From assembly GCF_000204055.1 (NCBI RefSeq), contig NW_006768774.1, positions 1,441,819 to 1,505,818 of the forward strand: a stretch of DNA of 64,000 nucleotides. The letters run 5' to 3'. Each line of letters begins with the position of its first letter. Position 1 is the first letter of the stretch. Origin of the DNA: Melampsora larici-populina 98AG31. Its lineage: Eukaryota > Basidiomycota > Pucciniomycetes > Pucciniales > Melampsoraceae. Of this stretch, positions 48,753 to 61,400 are shown piece by piece. Made by a program: the position numbers and the translations under genes. The notes under the pieces are model-generated. The model searched no databases. It saw only the letters and a list, made by a program, of their open reading frames with translations, and was not told the DNA's origin.

Positions 48753-50162
48753 ATTATCGAAGGGATCTCTATCTTTCTTCGTGGCAAGGTCATCGAAGAT
48801 GACTCTATTGATTTTGGACATACACGATCCATAGTTTTGGTCAATTTATTAATCTTTTAGTTTTCGGTATTCATTATGTTTATATCTTGGGGTTTTCATT
48901 TTATCTTCGTTTTTTGTCGTCTCTAGACTTGTACTACCTAACATCATCAAAAAAACTCCCTTCTCATTTGCGGAAAATTTCAATGATTACAACATAAATA
49001 GTTTTTTCCTTTCAAATTTTGAATTCGATTTTCCAATTAACATTATGTTTTATTGTATCTATCTCTTTTTGATTATCATTATTTACTACTCATCTGTATC
49101 TTATATAGAGCATTTATGATGATAATGCATGAGACTTGTTAGATTAATTTGATTTTGGGTCTTTGTTCTGATTGGAACATGTTTTGGTCTATTTAGAAGG
49201 ACAAAATAGGATTTCCTCTTTGCCTCAAACTGGTATTCCCACTAAGGACGTGAGTTTTTTTTACATTTATCCCTAGAGAATGTATGGCAAGTCATTGAAC
49301 GGTTCACTGCAATTTAAATCCTTTTACTCTACTATAGACGCTTACATTTTGATGAGACGCTTCAATCAAACTCAACAAAGTGCTATGGCGCGTCGAATTT
49401 TTTCTGATGAGACCCTTTGAGTCTTTAGCCTGACTAATCTCAACAAGTGAAAACATGTTTTGGCGATCTTGAAGTTTTATAAGTACGGTATGAATTGAAT
49501 TCAATCAATGTCTCTGAGAAAAAGCCATTCCCTCCACGACTCTGCGGCTGTTCTGCGGCTGTGATCACATTGAGTGATCGCGGTGACGTCACCGAACAAC
49601 ACTTTTCGACGAAATGGGGTGGTCGGGACTCGGTGTCTGACCTCCGAGTTTACCGAGAATATGTCCATATCTCAATGTCATTCACTGAGGGACCCTTTCG
49701 CTGTGATCACGATCTTGTTTACCGAAGAGCCCTTTCAACGAGACTCGGTGATCGGCATCTGAACAGCATGTCTTTCTTAAATTGATTGCTTTGAGTGTTA
49801 TCGTAGACGTCAAGGCTCTTAGACACATGTGGCGATGTCTTTCCAGCACAGTTTAAACCTCTCTGGCTGTGTCAGGGGAAATGTTGCTGTTGGCTGTTTC
49901 AACGAATACAAATTTTATAAGGGCATGGTGGTCATATCACATCGATGTCGACGCCAGAGACCGAATCTCGGTCTTTGAAGATGGGTCTCTTATCACCGAG
50001 CTTCCAGGCTGTCTCCAAGATTTCTAGGTTTATGATTCGCGTTCAGGATCACACTATATAACCTGCTTGAGTTCGTTGTCATGCTCCTCAATCCTCAATT
50101 TTCAATCATCTACACGTCAAAAAAACAAAAGATTAGCTAGCAAATCATAAGACATCTTTAAG
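48753..50162. other. Intergenic between the MFS gene and the secreted-protein gene
   Basis: The first 400 bp are T-rich 3' flank. The stretch 49550-50030 is richer in GC and CpG with GTGATC, GAGACTCGG and CACTGAG words repeated in both orientations, suggesting decayed repeats. The final 120 bp are the proximal promoter of the next gene. Confidence 0.4.
50051..50062 (+). promoter_or_regulatory. Probable TATA box of the secreted-protein gene
   Basis: ACTATATAAC lies about 105 bp before the ATG at 50163. The intervening leader is A-rich (CAAAAAAACAAAAG), typical of fungal 5' UTRs. Confidence 0.5.
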
Positions 50163-50949
50163 ATGAAACTTGATACTACCATTTACTTTATGATTACCTT
50201 TCTCCTTTCGAATTTGATCCAATTTAGCAAACAGGCTGATCCGACGATGTTATGCACTCAGGGTTATGCCGCTCGACCAAAGATCCCAAATTCGAGTTCT
50301 GCGCCAGTCCGTAAGTACAGTCTTCAAGTTCCAGGCCGGTATCATGAACCCAGTCAAAATTGTCCTTCAGAGATATTGTGCTTATAGGTTTCTTGGATTG
50401 GACTTTGTAGGCTGCGCCGATGATAAGTCAATCTCGACTTATGATATCACTCAATGCTCACAAAATGGTAAGCAATCCTTACTATTCTTGAACTGTAAAT
50501 AGCCATGAACACTCATGATATCTATCGAACTACAGCTCCAAAACCACCTGTGGGGATGAACTGCTTGAATCACTATAGAGGAGCCCCATGTGAGCAGTAT
50601 GCACTTGACCGCCCAAATCAACCAAAACCATTTAGTAAGTCAACAAATCATAATAGATATTGATGACTGGATATACATTATCCATGCTGAGGTTCAACTT
50701 CCACTAACCAAAAATGGATGTGATTTTTTCTTTCATAAGCTTGTTATCGCATAAATAAGAAAGCAAAAACCAATCCTAATAAGGCTTTTCAATGTGATAA
50801 CATAAACAATTACATGAGTAAGTCAATTTCATATGTCTCAGAAGAATTCCATGATTATATTAGCTGGCTGATACCGATTATATAAAATCTTAGAATGTAC
50901 AGGTTATGCTTCAGTTGTCTGCCTGAGATCTCAAGGGTGTACTTGGTAA
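50163..50949 (+). CDS. Small secreted cysteine-rich protein, 164 aa, 5 exons (candidate effector)
   Basis: I do not recognise the family. Exons 50163-50310, 50354-50467, 50536-50634, 50740-50817 and 50894-50949 give 165 codons with stop; every junction is phase 1 and the donors are GTAAGT or GTAAGC. The first intron is 43 nt; its acceptor (CAG at 50351-50353) was chosen because it is the one that keeps the phase. Residues 1 to about 24 form a hydrophobic signal peptide (IYFMITFLLSNLIQF), with probable cleavage near SKQA. The mature part of about 140 residues has 11 cysteines, roughly evenly spaced, and is rich in Asn, Lys and Tyr. It has no membrane segment or known domain. Secretion, small size, many cysteines and a repeat-rich neighbourhood are the usual marks of rust effector candidates; a role in host interaction is inference only. 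The odd cysteine count leaves one thiol unpaired. Confidence 0.75.
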
Positions 50950-52259
50950 GAAGTCATTGAGATAGGAATAGAAATGGAAGAGAGTCAAAGGCACTTCTTT
51001 ATTGATTTAGTGAATTGAAACATGACAAATGGTAGGGTCTGTTCAAGGACTCTCAAAGTATATGGTCTTCTTAGTGTTGAGGTCTGGCCTAGCTAAACAT
51101 TATAGATGGAAAGGCACTAGGCCTAGTCCCGCCTGTTTTTGGTTTAGACCATTTGAAATGTTTAGAAAGTTTGAAGATTAGACCAGTTTCACTTTATCCT
51201 GATGTGTCATTATTGTAACACCTTGTAACACCTTTCATATACAATAGATGTCTTACCTACTATGTAGTTGGTTTGATTTTTCTCTTGTCACAATTCTTAT
51301 TTATTTGGACTGATTTACACTGACACTAAATCTTCCATGTACAACTTTATTTTTCTTGCATATGAAATATCACTATTCTTGTTTGTTTTGATTGCTTTAC
51401 ACTAACATCAGATCTTCTAGTTTTGCTTGCCCCTTGACACTTAGTACAACAGAGTATCAGTATAAGACTATGGCTCATCACATTTATACAGATAGGAGCA
51501 GGGGAGATCACCAGAGGACTGTTGGAAATTAAGTATGGGCTATATCTGGCTGTATATGTACAAACTTCTGCTGTATAGTAATGGATACAGTTGAACTTGG
51601 CATTCACATCTGCCAAAGTGTCATATATAGTGATCAAATCAAGATTTTTTTTACTTTGTTTCATAGTCCCAAAAGGGTGTACCATGTTTTTTGGTGTTGG
51701 AAAGCAAAAGAAAATATACAAAGCTACAAGGTCCTTGCAACCCAGTAAGGATGTATTGTTCTCAATCCAAGGCTTACATCTCTTATATTGATCATCTTTC
51801 ATTGGATAAAGTGTAAGGATTTCTGATCATTGGGATATGAATGTGGTGTGGAGATGGAGTCAAACCACCTTCAACACTCTAGTATTTGGATGTTCTAGGT
51901 CTGTTCAAGTTATTGATAGATCTAACAAAAGCAATGAACACTTCAAAAGATCCAAAAAAGGAGGTTTAGGTAAATGTCCAAGGAAGTTGTTTATATGAAA
52001 ACAATACCAATGCATTTAACAAGAGTCAACTGTATAGCCAAATTACAAGGCAATCAGGGACTGTGTGTATGTTAATCCTTTGAGAGTGAGGAATATGAGA
52101 CAAGATCTAGAAATCCTATGTTCCAATACTAGGCAGAAGACAAGTTGTTCAACAACACATCTCCATTTATATATGATCAATTGGTGGAAACTTGAACCAC
52201 CAATTGCGGTTAAGGCAGGAATACAAGCTATCCTACGGGACTCAAATGCAGACTCAAAT
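50950..52259. other. Gene-poor stretch, no gene recognised
   Basis: AT-rich DNA with a 151-codon minus-strand frame (51802-51347) without domain or exon partners. No RNA gene is seen. It borders the decayed retroelement. Confidence 0.4.
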
Positions 52260-53518
52260 GAGCTTGAAGGAAAGTAAAGGTGTTTTACTGTTAGGCATAT
52301 TTGACTGGGCAACAGATTATTGTCAAATACCAACATTACTATCACAATGGCTGTACCTGATGGTGTTAGATCTAGACAGCAACATATCACTTGACACACG
52401 AATCACCTTTGGCGGGGTAGCGGGATGTGGGATGTTTGGACAGGCAGGGCAGCGGATGCCTGGAAACTAGTGATGATATCAAAATTCAGATTTGATATGG
52501 GTTTTTGATGGGCCAAATATACTCTTTTCATCAAGAAAGACAACAACTCAAATCAAGCACCAATGAAAGAGGTGGCACAAGCAATCAAACACATGGAGGT
52601 GGTCACAAACTCCAACGAGGTGTGGGAGTTCGAACATATGTAGAAGTATTTAGGTCTGATATGGGATGGGAAAAACAAAACAGTTAGAATTCCAGAAGAA
52701 AAACCAAAGCAATGACTAGAGCAAATAGTGTACACATATTGATATTTAGAAAAGGATGGGACACACCAGATGGGGAGAACTTGCAAAGAGACACAGCATG
52801 GGCCAAGACAGTGACGTTTTGTCTTGGCCTGATTAAGCTGGCATTGATAACAGAAGCTGAAGTCAGGGAATTCTTATGCCTGACAGATAATGTTGTGACA
52901 GAAGGTGCTGTGAGAAACAGGAAATCAAGAAACCATTGGGTGAAGCAAGAGCGGATCGAGATACAAGATGAGATGCGCAGAAGGAACTGTTGCATAAGCC
53001 AGAAGACAGTATATTCCAAAGATAATGTGGTGGACCTGCTGTTGAGAGACTTTTCCAAACAGGTTTCAGATGTTGTAATATGTAGACTTCCTTCTGATCT
53101 AATAACTTTTGTAATACAAGAGTGTTGGAGAACTGACTCACGGAAATTATTGACGGTTAATTTTAAGGAACTACATGAAAAAAATGCAGTTGAGGTAATT
53201 CTCACTGATAAGATTGAGAGGAAGCACTCCACTTTCCCAGTATCTTTGATCAAAAGATATGATAAATCAGACAAGAGTAAATTCCCTCAGAGGAAGATAC
53301 CCAACATTGTAGATGCACCTATTGTGGAAGAGGTACAAGGACAAATTCAAAAGATCACACAAGAAAAATTAGTAAGACTAAACGGGAAAGATACACACCT
53401 GTACCTTGTAAGATTCAAGAAAAGTACTGCAGACATAGACAAATGGCTGGAATCCAAAGATATGCCTAACACAGTGTTGCTATTGACAAAATTCAGAGCA
53501 GGAAAACGGCCACGATGA
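52260..53518 (+). pseudogene. Decayed retroelement: RT/RNase H followed by integrase C-terminal-like segment
   Basis: Reading across frames shows RT-like pieces: FDWATDYCQIPTLLSQW, TRITFGGVAGCGMFGQ, then, past a TGA, WAKYTLFIKKD, and after a TAG, KYLGLIWDGKNKTVRIPEEK. These match the fingers-palm-connection order of reverse transcriptases of the DIRS-like (tyrosine-recombinase) type. A 268-codon open frame (52712-53518) then contains an RNase H-like end (NHWVKQERIEIQDEM, YSKDNVVDLLLRD). It is followed by a stretch like the C-terminus of Ty3/gypsy integrases with a chromodomain-like tail (RKHSTFPVSLIKRY, YLVRFKKSTADIDKWL). At least one stop is CGA-to-TGA-like. No LTR was found on either side. 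The assignment rests on remembered family motifs and is moderate. Confidence 0.55.
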
Positions 53519-54837
53519 AGCTAAAGTCATGAGACTTTACCTTGTAGTGGGGCAATGTCAGCCCTCATGTGTTTAAGTGTAAACACCAGAAGGACTTCAC
53601 ATAAACAGACCACAAAGACAATACAACTACTAAAAGAAGAATATAAAAACATATATTAAACATAACTAAAACACCTTATTAACCTAGTTTCAAAGGTCTA
53701 AAACATTTACTCAAAACAAAAGATTACTTAACAAGATTCTCAGATGATAACACTAGTAAGAATTGTACAAAAGGAATATTCCTTTAACAAACAATCAAAG
53801 AATTCAGCTTAAATGAAAACAATATCTTGTACACAAGAACAAGAACTGAAACAATAAAAGATAAACATAAGCCAACCTCACACTAACTAGAGTTATCTGA
53901 CTTTAAATAATCCCAGGGAAATTTGGTAAGTGAAATTATAACAGAACACATAAAACTCATATAAATACATTGAAATCAACAATTACAGAATACCATGTAA
54001 TAGTGTGTGAACATTGAAGTGATTTATATATCAATTACACATTCACGTAAGAGGACTCTGTGACAAAGGAACTCCAACTGTACTTTACTAAGAACCACAA
54101 GTTGCCCAGGATGAGGAAAATGTATAAATACCAATCTTCCAACTAGAGGAACAGAAGCATCAAATTACACCCATCTAAAATCTTAATCAACTATTAGTTA
54201 CTTCCTTTTGTGCTAGATAAGTTCAAAGATTTATTATATACAAAATTTTAAATCCTTCCACTCATCTAACCAACTTATAAATAACTATAAGCTCTAAGCT
54301 TTAGATACTGTGCAATATATGTATGAAGTAAATTCTCTTGGTCAAATATTCAGTTCTTGCAACGTAAAGTTGGACAAGATCCCTGTCTTATTTTCAAATA
54401 AACAGGCACTCTAAGCTTTAGAAGCTTTACAGAAAAGACAGGTCTAGGATTGACCATCGAACCTTTGGTGATCAAACAGTAGGCCTGTGGAATTCTGAAA
54501 AGAATTAAATCATCCTTGATTCTCAGGTTAGGAACAACATCTATTCCCCGTCACCAGCGGAATAGTACTCAGGGACCATCCTGTGTAAGTTTTCTTACTT
54601 ACCTTAACCAGTTTGGTGTAACCACACTGACACACATGCTTCATAGGGCATATAGGCGCTATTTTTGAGCACATACATTTATTTTTCCGGTCAAATAAGC
54701 ACCTACTTGCAGTTTGGCATATGTAGGCACCAAAGATCAAGTGCCTACGTAGCACCTACAACTCAAGACTAGTCAGAAAGGTAATCAAGAACAACATATA
54801 AGATGTTTTCACTTTCCAAAAGAGAATCTTCAAGTCA

Positions 54838-54965
54838 AAAGGAGGGATTTCGAGGACATAAACAGTGTTTTGAGTTGGAATGAGGGTATCAGAAGACGTA
54901 AACAGTGTTTTGACTCAAAATGAGGGCTCCGGAGGATGTAAACAGTGTTTTGAGTCAAACAGAGG
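54838..54965. repeat. Degenerate minisatellite, about 42-bp unit
   Basis: Three copies of GTAAACAGTGTTTTGA(G/C)T followed by AAATGAGGG and GGA(T/C)G words, decaying into GAAACGGGTTTTGAGC at the right edge. Confidence 0.75.
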
Positions 54966-56138
54966 ATGTAGAAACGGGTTTTGAGCATAGAAGATGGTTT
55001 GAGTCGAAATGTGGGTATTATCAGAGGTTTACTTAGAACCACCACATTAAAGCATACAAGGGCTTGAGGAAGGTTGTAGAACCATAAGATCAAGTACAAT
55101 AAAATCACTTTACTCAATCTTCTTGGTAAGAAGCAAGTAAGTTGTGATGTGGAATTGTGGAATGATGTAAAGTCAATTCTTCTTCCAGAGTGGGAAGAAG
55201 AGGGGTTTATATATTTCAGACCTGGGTGCCAACTTGTGGTTGGCACTTAGGTTTGTCTTTCTTTGAGTTAGGTTTGGGTTAGGTTTGATTTTACTATTTA
55301 AGTCATACTTAAGTCTTGTTATTTAAGTGAGTCTTGATACTGAGCCATGAGGTGTGATTCTTATTGTTTGAGACCAGTTACATATACTTGCATATGTATT
55401 ACATATATTTACATGTGTGTTTGTTAGTCTGTGGCCCTGTACACAGGGCTCAAGGCTGACATTAAGTCAGCAACCTTGAGCCCTAAGGACCCTGGCTGCT
55501 GTCCAGGGTAGGCCTCATCCATGTCACAGGCTCCATAGAGACCCCTTGTTTCAAGCAGAAAAGTTTCCTCAGATCAGGATTTTTTGCCACATATTGCACT
55601 GGCAACACCTAATTTCATAACCAACACATGACCCCCGCTGGTCTTCTTCTGCCATATATCACACCACCATTCCCCTGCATTAAGACAACCTGCAGGCCAA
55701 ACCGCTGCCACACCAATTTGGCCAACACTTCCACATAACTCACCTCATGTTCTAGAGCTACTACACTCAGTAGTGTAGGCTGAGCCAGAGATAGGAAGAA
55801 AAACCACTGGGAATATGGATGAATCTACAAGTGCAGCAAAGCTGCCCTGAGGCTTTGAATAGCTGTTCAAAGAAGCCATGGAACAATCAAACAACTTTCT
55901 GTCTTCATGAATTTTCCCCAAAAAGTTTGTTTATCCTTGTAGAAGGATGGTCAAACCTGAGCAGAGCCTGGTGGTGTACTGTACACACCATTTGGAAGTG
56001 ATTGAAAAGAAAGGACAAGTGAAAAGGGTAACACTGGGGAGATGTAGTATTTTTCCCAAATGAAAAATGATTGACCTGAAGGACAAACAAAATTGAAAAA
56101 GGTGGAATTCTGAATTCATTTTGTGTGTGCATTAACAC

Positions 56139-56225
56139 TGCATTTTACTGCATTGATGCTGCATTTTTCCGCATTAATGGTGCATTAATGGTGCATTTTT
56201 ATGCATTAACACAGCATTTTTAATC
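56139..56225. repeat. Short degenerate repeat of GCATT(A/T)
   Basis: Words such as TGCATTAACACTGCATTTT and TGCATTAATGGTGCATT recur with changes over about 90 bp. It is low-complexity DNA and not coding. Confidence 0.7.
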
Positions 56226-56730
56226 ATTTTGACATTAATTTTAATCATTTTGCATGGTGGAAAAATACTACATCTGCACAGTGTAAAGAGGATTTGAAGA
56301 ATAAAACTATGGGTTATGTAGTCACTGTATCAGTATGAATTATGGTTTATGAGAGGTTCAGATCTTTGATTTCTCAAATTTTACATTTGGTCAACAAGAT
56401 CACACATAGATCACAAATCATTAATAACAATTGAATCCATCATTGAAGTTAAATAATAAATTGAATGAATAGATCCTTGAAGATCAATCACACAACATTT
56501 AATCAATAATACACAGCATCATCCATTTTGAATCAATTACTAATCAAGAAATTTGATTTTTTATTAAGAGTGTCACCATATAAGCTAATCTATATGAGAA
56601 TTGATCATCCTCATCTCTTATGGAGCTTCAATTATTTTTATCATCATAAAGTCATTTTAGCAGTATTAGGTCACTCACACCAGCCTCTCTATCACAGACA
56701 AAATTTGTTTTATGTGCTTTATGTGACACT

Positions 56731-56953
56731 AAGGGTACTCAAAGCAAGGATGTGGCGCTACATATGTGGCACCACATACTTTCAAATTTTGTTTTTGACA
56801 GGCAAAATGACCTACGCTGACATTGCAATTTGCCAAATATAATTCAATATGTCCTGTTCTTCAACTTGTTATGGTAATTTCCGTGTCAAAAATGAAATTT
56901 GAAAAGTATGTGACGCCAGATATGTGGCGCCACATAGTACTTTGAGTACCCTT
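56731..56953. mobile_element. 223-bp MITE, TSD ACT
   Basis: Left AAGGGTACTCAAAG and right CTTTGAGTACCCTT are exact inverse copies. Subterminal arms carry ATGTGGCGCTACATATGTGG and TATGTGGCGCCACATAG. ACT flanks both ends (56728-56730 and 56954-56956). Confidence 0.8.
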
Positions 56954-58462
56954 ACTGTCATCATGGAATAACATTCTGTGAGAGTGTTGAGTTTGTTTTT
57001 CTGTATCTGACTTGACTGGAATAACACTTCAATTGTGTTGAGATTATGAATTGACTTGAATAATAATAGCAAGTATTGAGATTATTTTCCCCTCCTATCC
57101 CAAAGAACTCAGCAAGCTCTTCTGTGTTGATTCTTTCGAAGAGGCAGTCTTAGGTACATGATGTTGTTTTGATAGATGTGCAAATTTGGAGTCCTCACCA
57201 TTGCATCCTGAGTGGTCTAGGGCCCCACTACAACTTGATTCTTAGCCCCTAGACTTTCAGTTTGAAAACAACAACAAGGAAACTTGGGACATTAGATGAA
57301 TCTCTGTTGAATGATCTGCCACATTGTTTTTTGTAAGAGTTGACAAATATTCTCCCAAGAGTTTTAAATTGATAACTTTTTTGTGTATGTATCAATCAGA
57401 ATCAATTTTTATTGAAATGAAAGGAAATATTTATCTTCATTCACCAAAACCAAGTGATCTCCTGAGATATAGACAAAGGAGTGAAGCACAGAAAGGCTCG
57501 AGCAAACTGAAGTTCTACTCACGTTGTGCCACCAAATTAACCATCTTTCCTTGGCGAACGAGAGTGCAAAAGCGTCCCAAGGGATTGAAATTCAAGCATG
57601 TGTCAGTGTGCGCTTAGTAACTGAAAGTCAATATTGATATCAAATTGTGAAGTCTAACCCCAACATGCGTCAGGTCAAACCAAGTCAGATGTTTCAACCC
57701 TGAACATATATGAAATGTCGATCCTGATCAGATCACCGGTTATGTACTGATCATCAAATATTGTTTTTGTTTGAGATTCAGAACCACATGAGAATACATC
57801 GTAAGCTTGAGTATTTATGTAGATATCAAAATGTTTCAGGGTTTTCACAACGTGATATCACGATGAATCACTTTGGCTTTCTCTGAAGTTAAGAAGGACT
57901 GAAGGTGTTTGATCGATCATCAAATTGATCAGTCTTGATATTATGGTAGTCATCTCGTGCCAAGAATGCTGCGCTTGTGATAGATATGTTATGTCAATGT
58001 GTAAAGGGTGATTGATTCTTCTTGTGATTCTTATGAATTCATCCAACTTCTTGTTCTTCTATTGAATTCCCCTTTTTGAATATGAATGGGTTGTTGATGG
58101 AGATGGAGATGGAGATTTGAAATGGTCAAAAGGTTGATTTTATTTGATTGTATTTTGATTTTTGAGTTTTTGATTTGACTGTATCGATAAGATTGCTTAT
58201 GATAAGTGGTGTTTGTTTGGTGTTGAATTTAATTTAATTTTAGATATTATGTACATCTTAGACTGTATTGTTCTTTTAATGATTTCTTCTGATTCTGATT
58301 TGATCTCATTCATCTCTTCAACTTCGGACCCTACAGGCTACAACACCATCAATCCATTTCATCAAATCATCAATCAACAATCGAATCCAACATTCAAACC
58401 TTTACTCTCCCAATCACAATTCAATTTAATCAATCAATTTCCACCATTCTTCAAGTTCTCTC

Positions 58463-61400
58463 ATGAATCAAGCTGAGCAAGATGAGGGTGGTGGTTCATC
58501 TGCTCGCCGCCCTATGACCGCTTCAAGACCTATGACATCGGCTTCTCGTACTCGTAGACCAATCACTGCTCAAGTACAAGATCAGAATCCGCAATATTAT
58601 GAAGAAGAAGAAGAATGGGATGAAGAAGATGATGAAGATGAAGGAATGTTTTCATTTGCACCACCACCTGAATCGGAATCTATTCCTACCCAACCTCTTC
58701 CGACTACTCTCACTCCTTCAACTCTTCAAAGTCCAGCTCCCATTTATTATCAAGCTAATTCTCATTCTCAGCAACCTTCGGTTTGGTCTCAAAATGCGTT
58801 ATACGAACAGCAACAGCAGAGAGCTATCGAGTTGGCCAAAATTCAACATTCAAATCCTTACCAGGCTTTTCAACAATCAAACTCTCTTCATTCATATTCA
58901 ATGTCTCCATCTGATCCTTCAACCAGTCCGATCGCTCCTACTTATCCTCCTGCACATTCTCCTATCAGTCCTTCAGCCGCCATCGCCGCTCAGTATCAGC
59001 AAAACCCTGAAACTCGACATCGAAAAGGTGGCCCTAATTCAGCCTCTTCTCCACCTTCTAGTTTGCAGTCACGTGCCTTCACTTCCGCCATTCCTACCAA
59101 AGCTACTACTCCCAACACAGTCGATGAGGCTCCCGTCATTCAACTTCGGTCTGGCTTCAATGCCGTCAGCTGGCGTGCTGCTCGGGATGGTGATGTTGAT
59201 TCATTTAAATCTGGATCAAGTCATAGCCTACATAAGCTAGACTATTATTCAGATCCACTTGATCAGCATCGTACTGCAGATAGCCCTCTTGATGCAAATC
59301 GTGGTCCTTCAAGTGTGAAAATGACAGAGCTTAGTAAACGTGGACTGAGTGGTAATGAGAGTGTCAATGGGTCGACTGACTACCGGTTCCCTCAACTGTC
59401 TTCGGGCGTCGGCCGTCCTACTTCAGGTGGTGAAATGAAGGGTTATGCTGAATCGCATTCACGCCTAACCACTGGTGTGGATGGCTATAACTTGGAAGAC
59501 TTTGATATGGACGAGGAAGATTCACCTTATCCAGAGGTCCGTGCCTCGGTTTCCAACATCGACGACCCCGAGATGCCTTGCCTGACATTTCGAGCTTGGC
59601 TACTCGGTATCTTCTTCGTCATCATCTGTGGTGCATTCAACATGTTCTTTCAACTTCGTTACCCGGCTCCAACTATCACACCTGTTGTAATTCAAATCAT
59701 CTCCTACCCAGCTGGTAAGCTTTGTGCATCGTTACTACCGGATACAGTTTACCGGATGCCTGGTGGCTCTGATCGACCCAAGCGTTCCGGCGTGTTTGGC
59801 ATTCTCGATCGAATCTGGCCTAGCTGGCTTGCGGCAGGCTCCGAATGGTCCCTTAACCCAGGCCCCTTCAATATCAAAGAACATACAGTAATTGCAATCA
59901 TGGCCAATGCAGCTGTCGGACCTGTCTATGCGGTCAACACAACACTTGTCATGGAAAAGTTTTATCATAGGGCACCAGGACTTGGGATTGATTTTTGTTT
60001 AGCACTTGCTACTCAGCTTTTAGGATTTTCTTTAGCTGGTCTCACACGACGGTTTTTGATTTGGCCAGCTTCAATGATTTGGCCTAGTAATTTAGTAGTC
60101 TGTACTTTGTTAAATACGTTTCATGCAGAAGATGATGATGGTTCAGATGGAAGTTTGACTCGATTTAAGTTTTTCATGTATGTTGCAATTGGAGCATTTG
60201 TGTGGTATTGGGTGCCTGGTAAGATTCGATTATTCGATTGGAATGGAAAACCCAAGTGGAATAAGTCCAAAATATTAATATTTTGTTATCACTCTCTGTT
60301 ACATAGGTTATCTCTTTACCGCCTTATCGACATTCTCATGGGTTTGTTGGATAGCACCTCGTACGTTTTCTTCATTTGACGCATACATGTAGAACGTTAT
60401 GTATTATGTGTCTGACATGCTGTACGGTAAACAGGGAATCGACTCATCAATCAACTCTTTGGGAGTGTCACCGGTTTGGGCTTGGGCATCTTGACTTTTG
60501 ACTGGTCTCAGATAGCTTACATCAACTCACCTTTAATTACCCCTTGGTGGGCTGAGGTCAACATCTTTTGCGGTTTTGCATTCTTCTTTTGGTTTTTAGG
60601 TCCACTTCTTTACTACACAAATGTAAAGCGTTTTACCATTTCATTCCAAACTCTCCTGATCGCTCGACGTCAGATCACTGACTTAAAATCAATCCTTTGA
60701 CTGAAACTTAGACTTGGCAACAAGCTTATTTACCGATAGGTGGTACATCAGTCTATGATCGATATGGAAAACCATATAATACGAGTCGAGTAGTAGACTT
60801 ACGTACAGGACTTTTAAATTTAACAGCTTATCATGAATATTCACCACTTTTCCTCCCCACAACCTTTACAGCTGTTTATTCAATTGCATTTGCTTTAGCT
60901 ACCTCAGCTATCGTTCATACCTTTTTATACCATGGTCATTCGATTTGGGATAAAGTCAAAAATATTAAAACTGAAGATGAAGATGTACATGCTAAGTTGA
61001 TGAGAAATTATCCTGAAGTACCTGATTGGTGGTATTGGAGTTATTTTTTCCTTTTCACTGGGTTTAGTGTGATTGTTATTGAGGTGAGAAACTTTATAAC
61101 ATTTGAAAACACAATAAATATTTTTTGGTAAACAGAGTAAAACTTATAAAACTTGTTTTGATTGCTTTACAGGCTTATGCTACTGGTTTACCGATTTGGG
61201 GATTGTTTTTGGCTTTATCAGTTGCACTTGTTTATGTTTTACCAGGTGGATTTATCTTTGCTATGACAAGTCAACAAATCTCAATTAATTTGGTAGCCGA
61301 AATCATCCCAGGTTATCTTTTTCCAGGCAAACCGTTTGCCAATATGGTTAGTTTCTTTTTGTCTCTCAATTCTCTTTCGCCATATCGTTCGAAATACTTA

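Larger units (their letters stand above)
53519..58462. other. Long gene-poor stretch before the OPT gene
   Basis: AT-rich from 53.6 to 54.5 kb. It contains a minisatellite (54838-54965), a GCATT-type repeat patch (56139-56225), a MITE (56731-56953) and a (GGAGAT)n patch near 58098-58116. No open frame with a domain was found. The last 250 bp, pyrimidine- and CAATCA-rich, are probably the OPT 5' UTR. Confidence 0.4.

Noticed and set aside
51347..51802. 151-codon minus-strand frame
   Set aside because: Composition like flanking non-coding DNA; no splice partners or domain.
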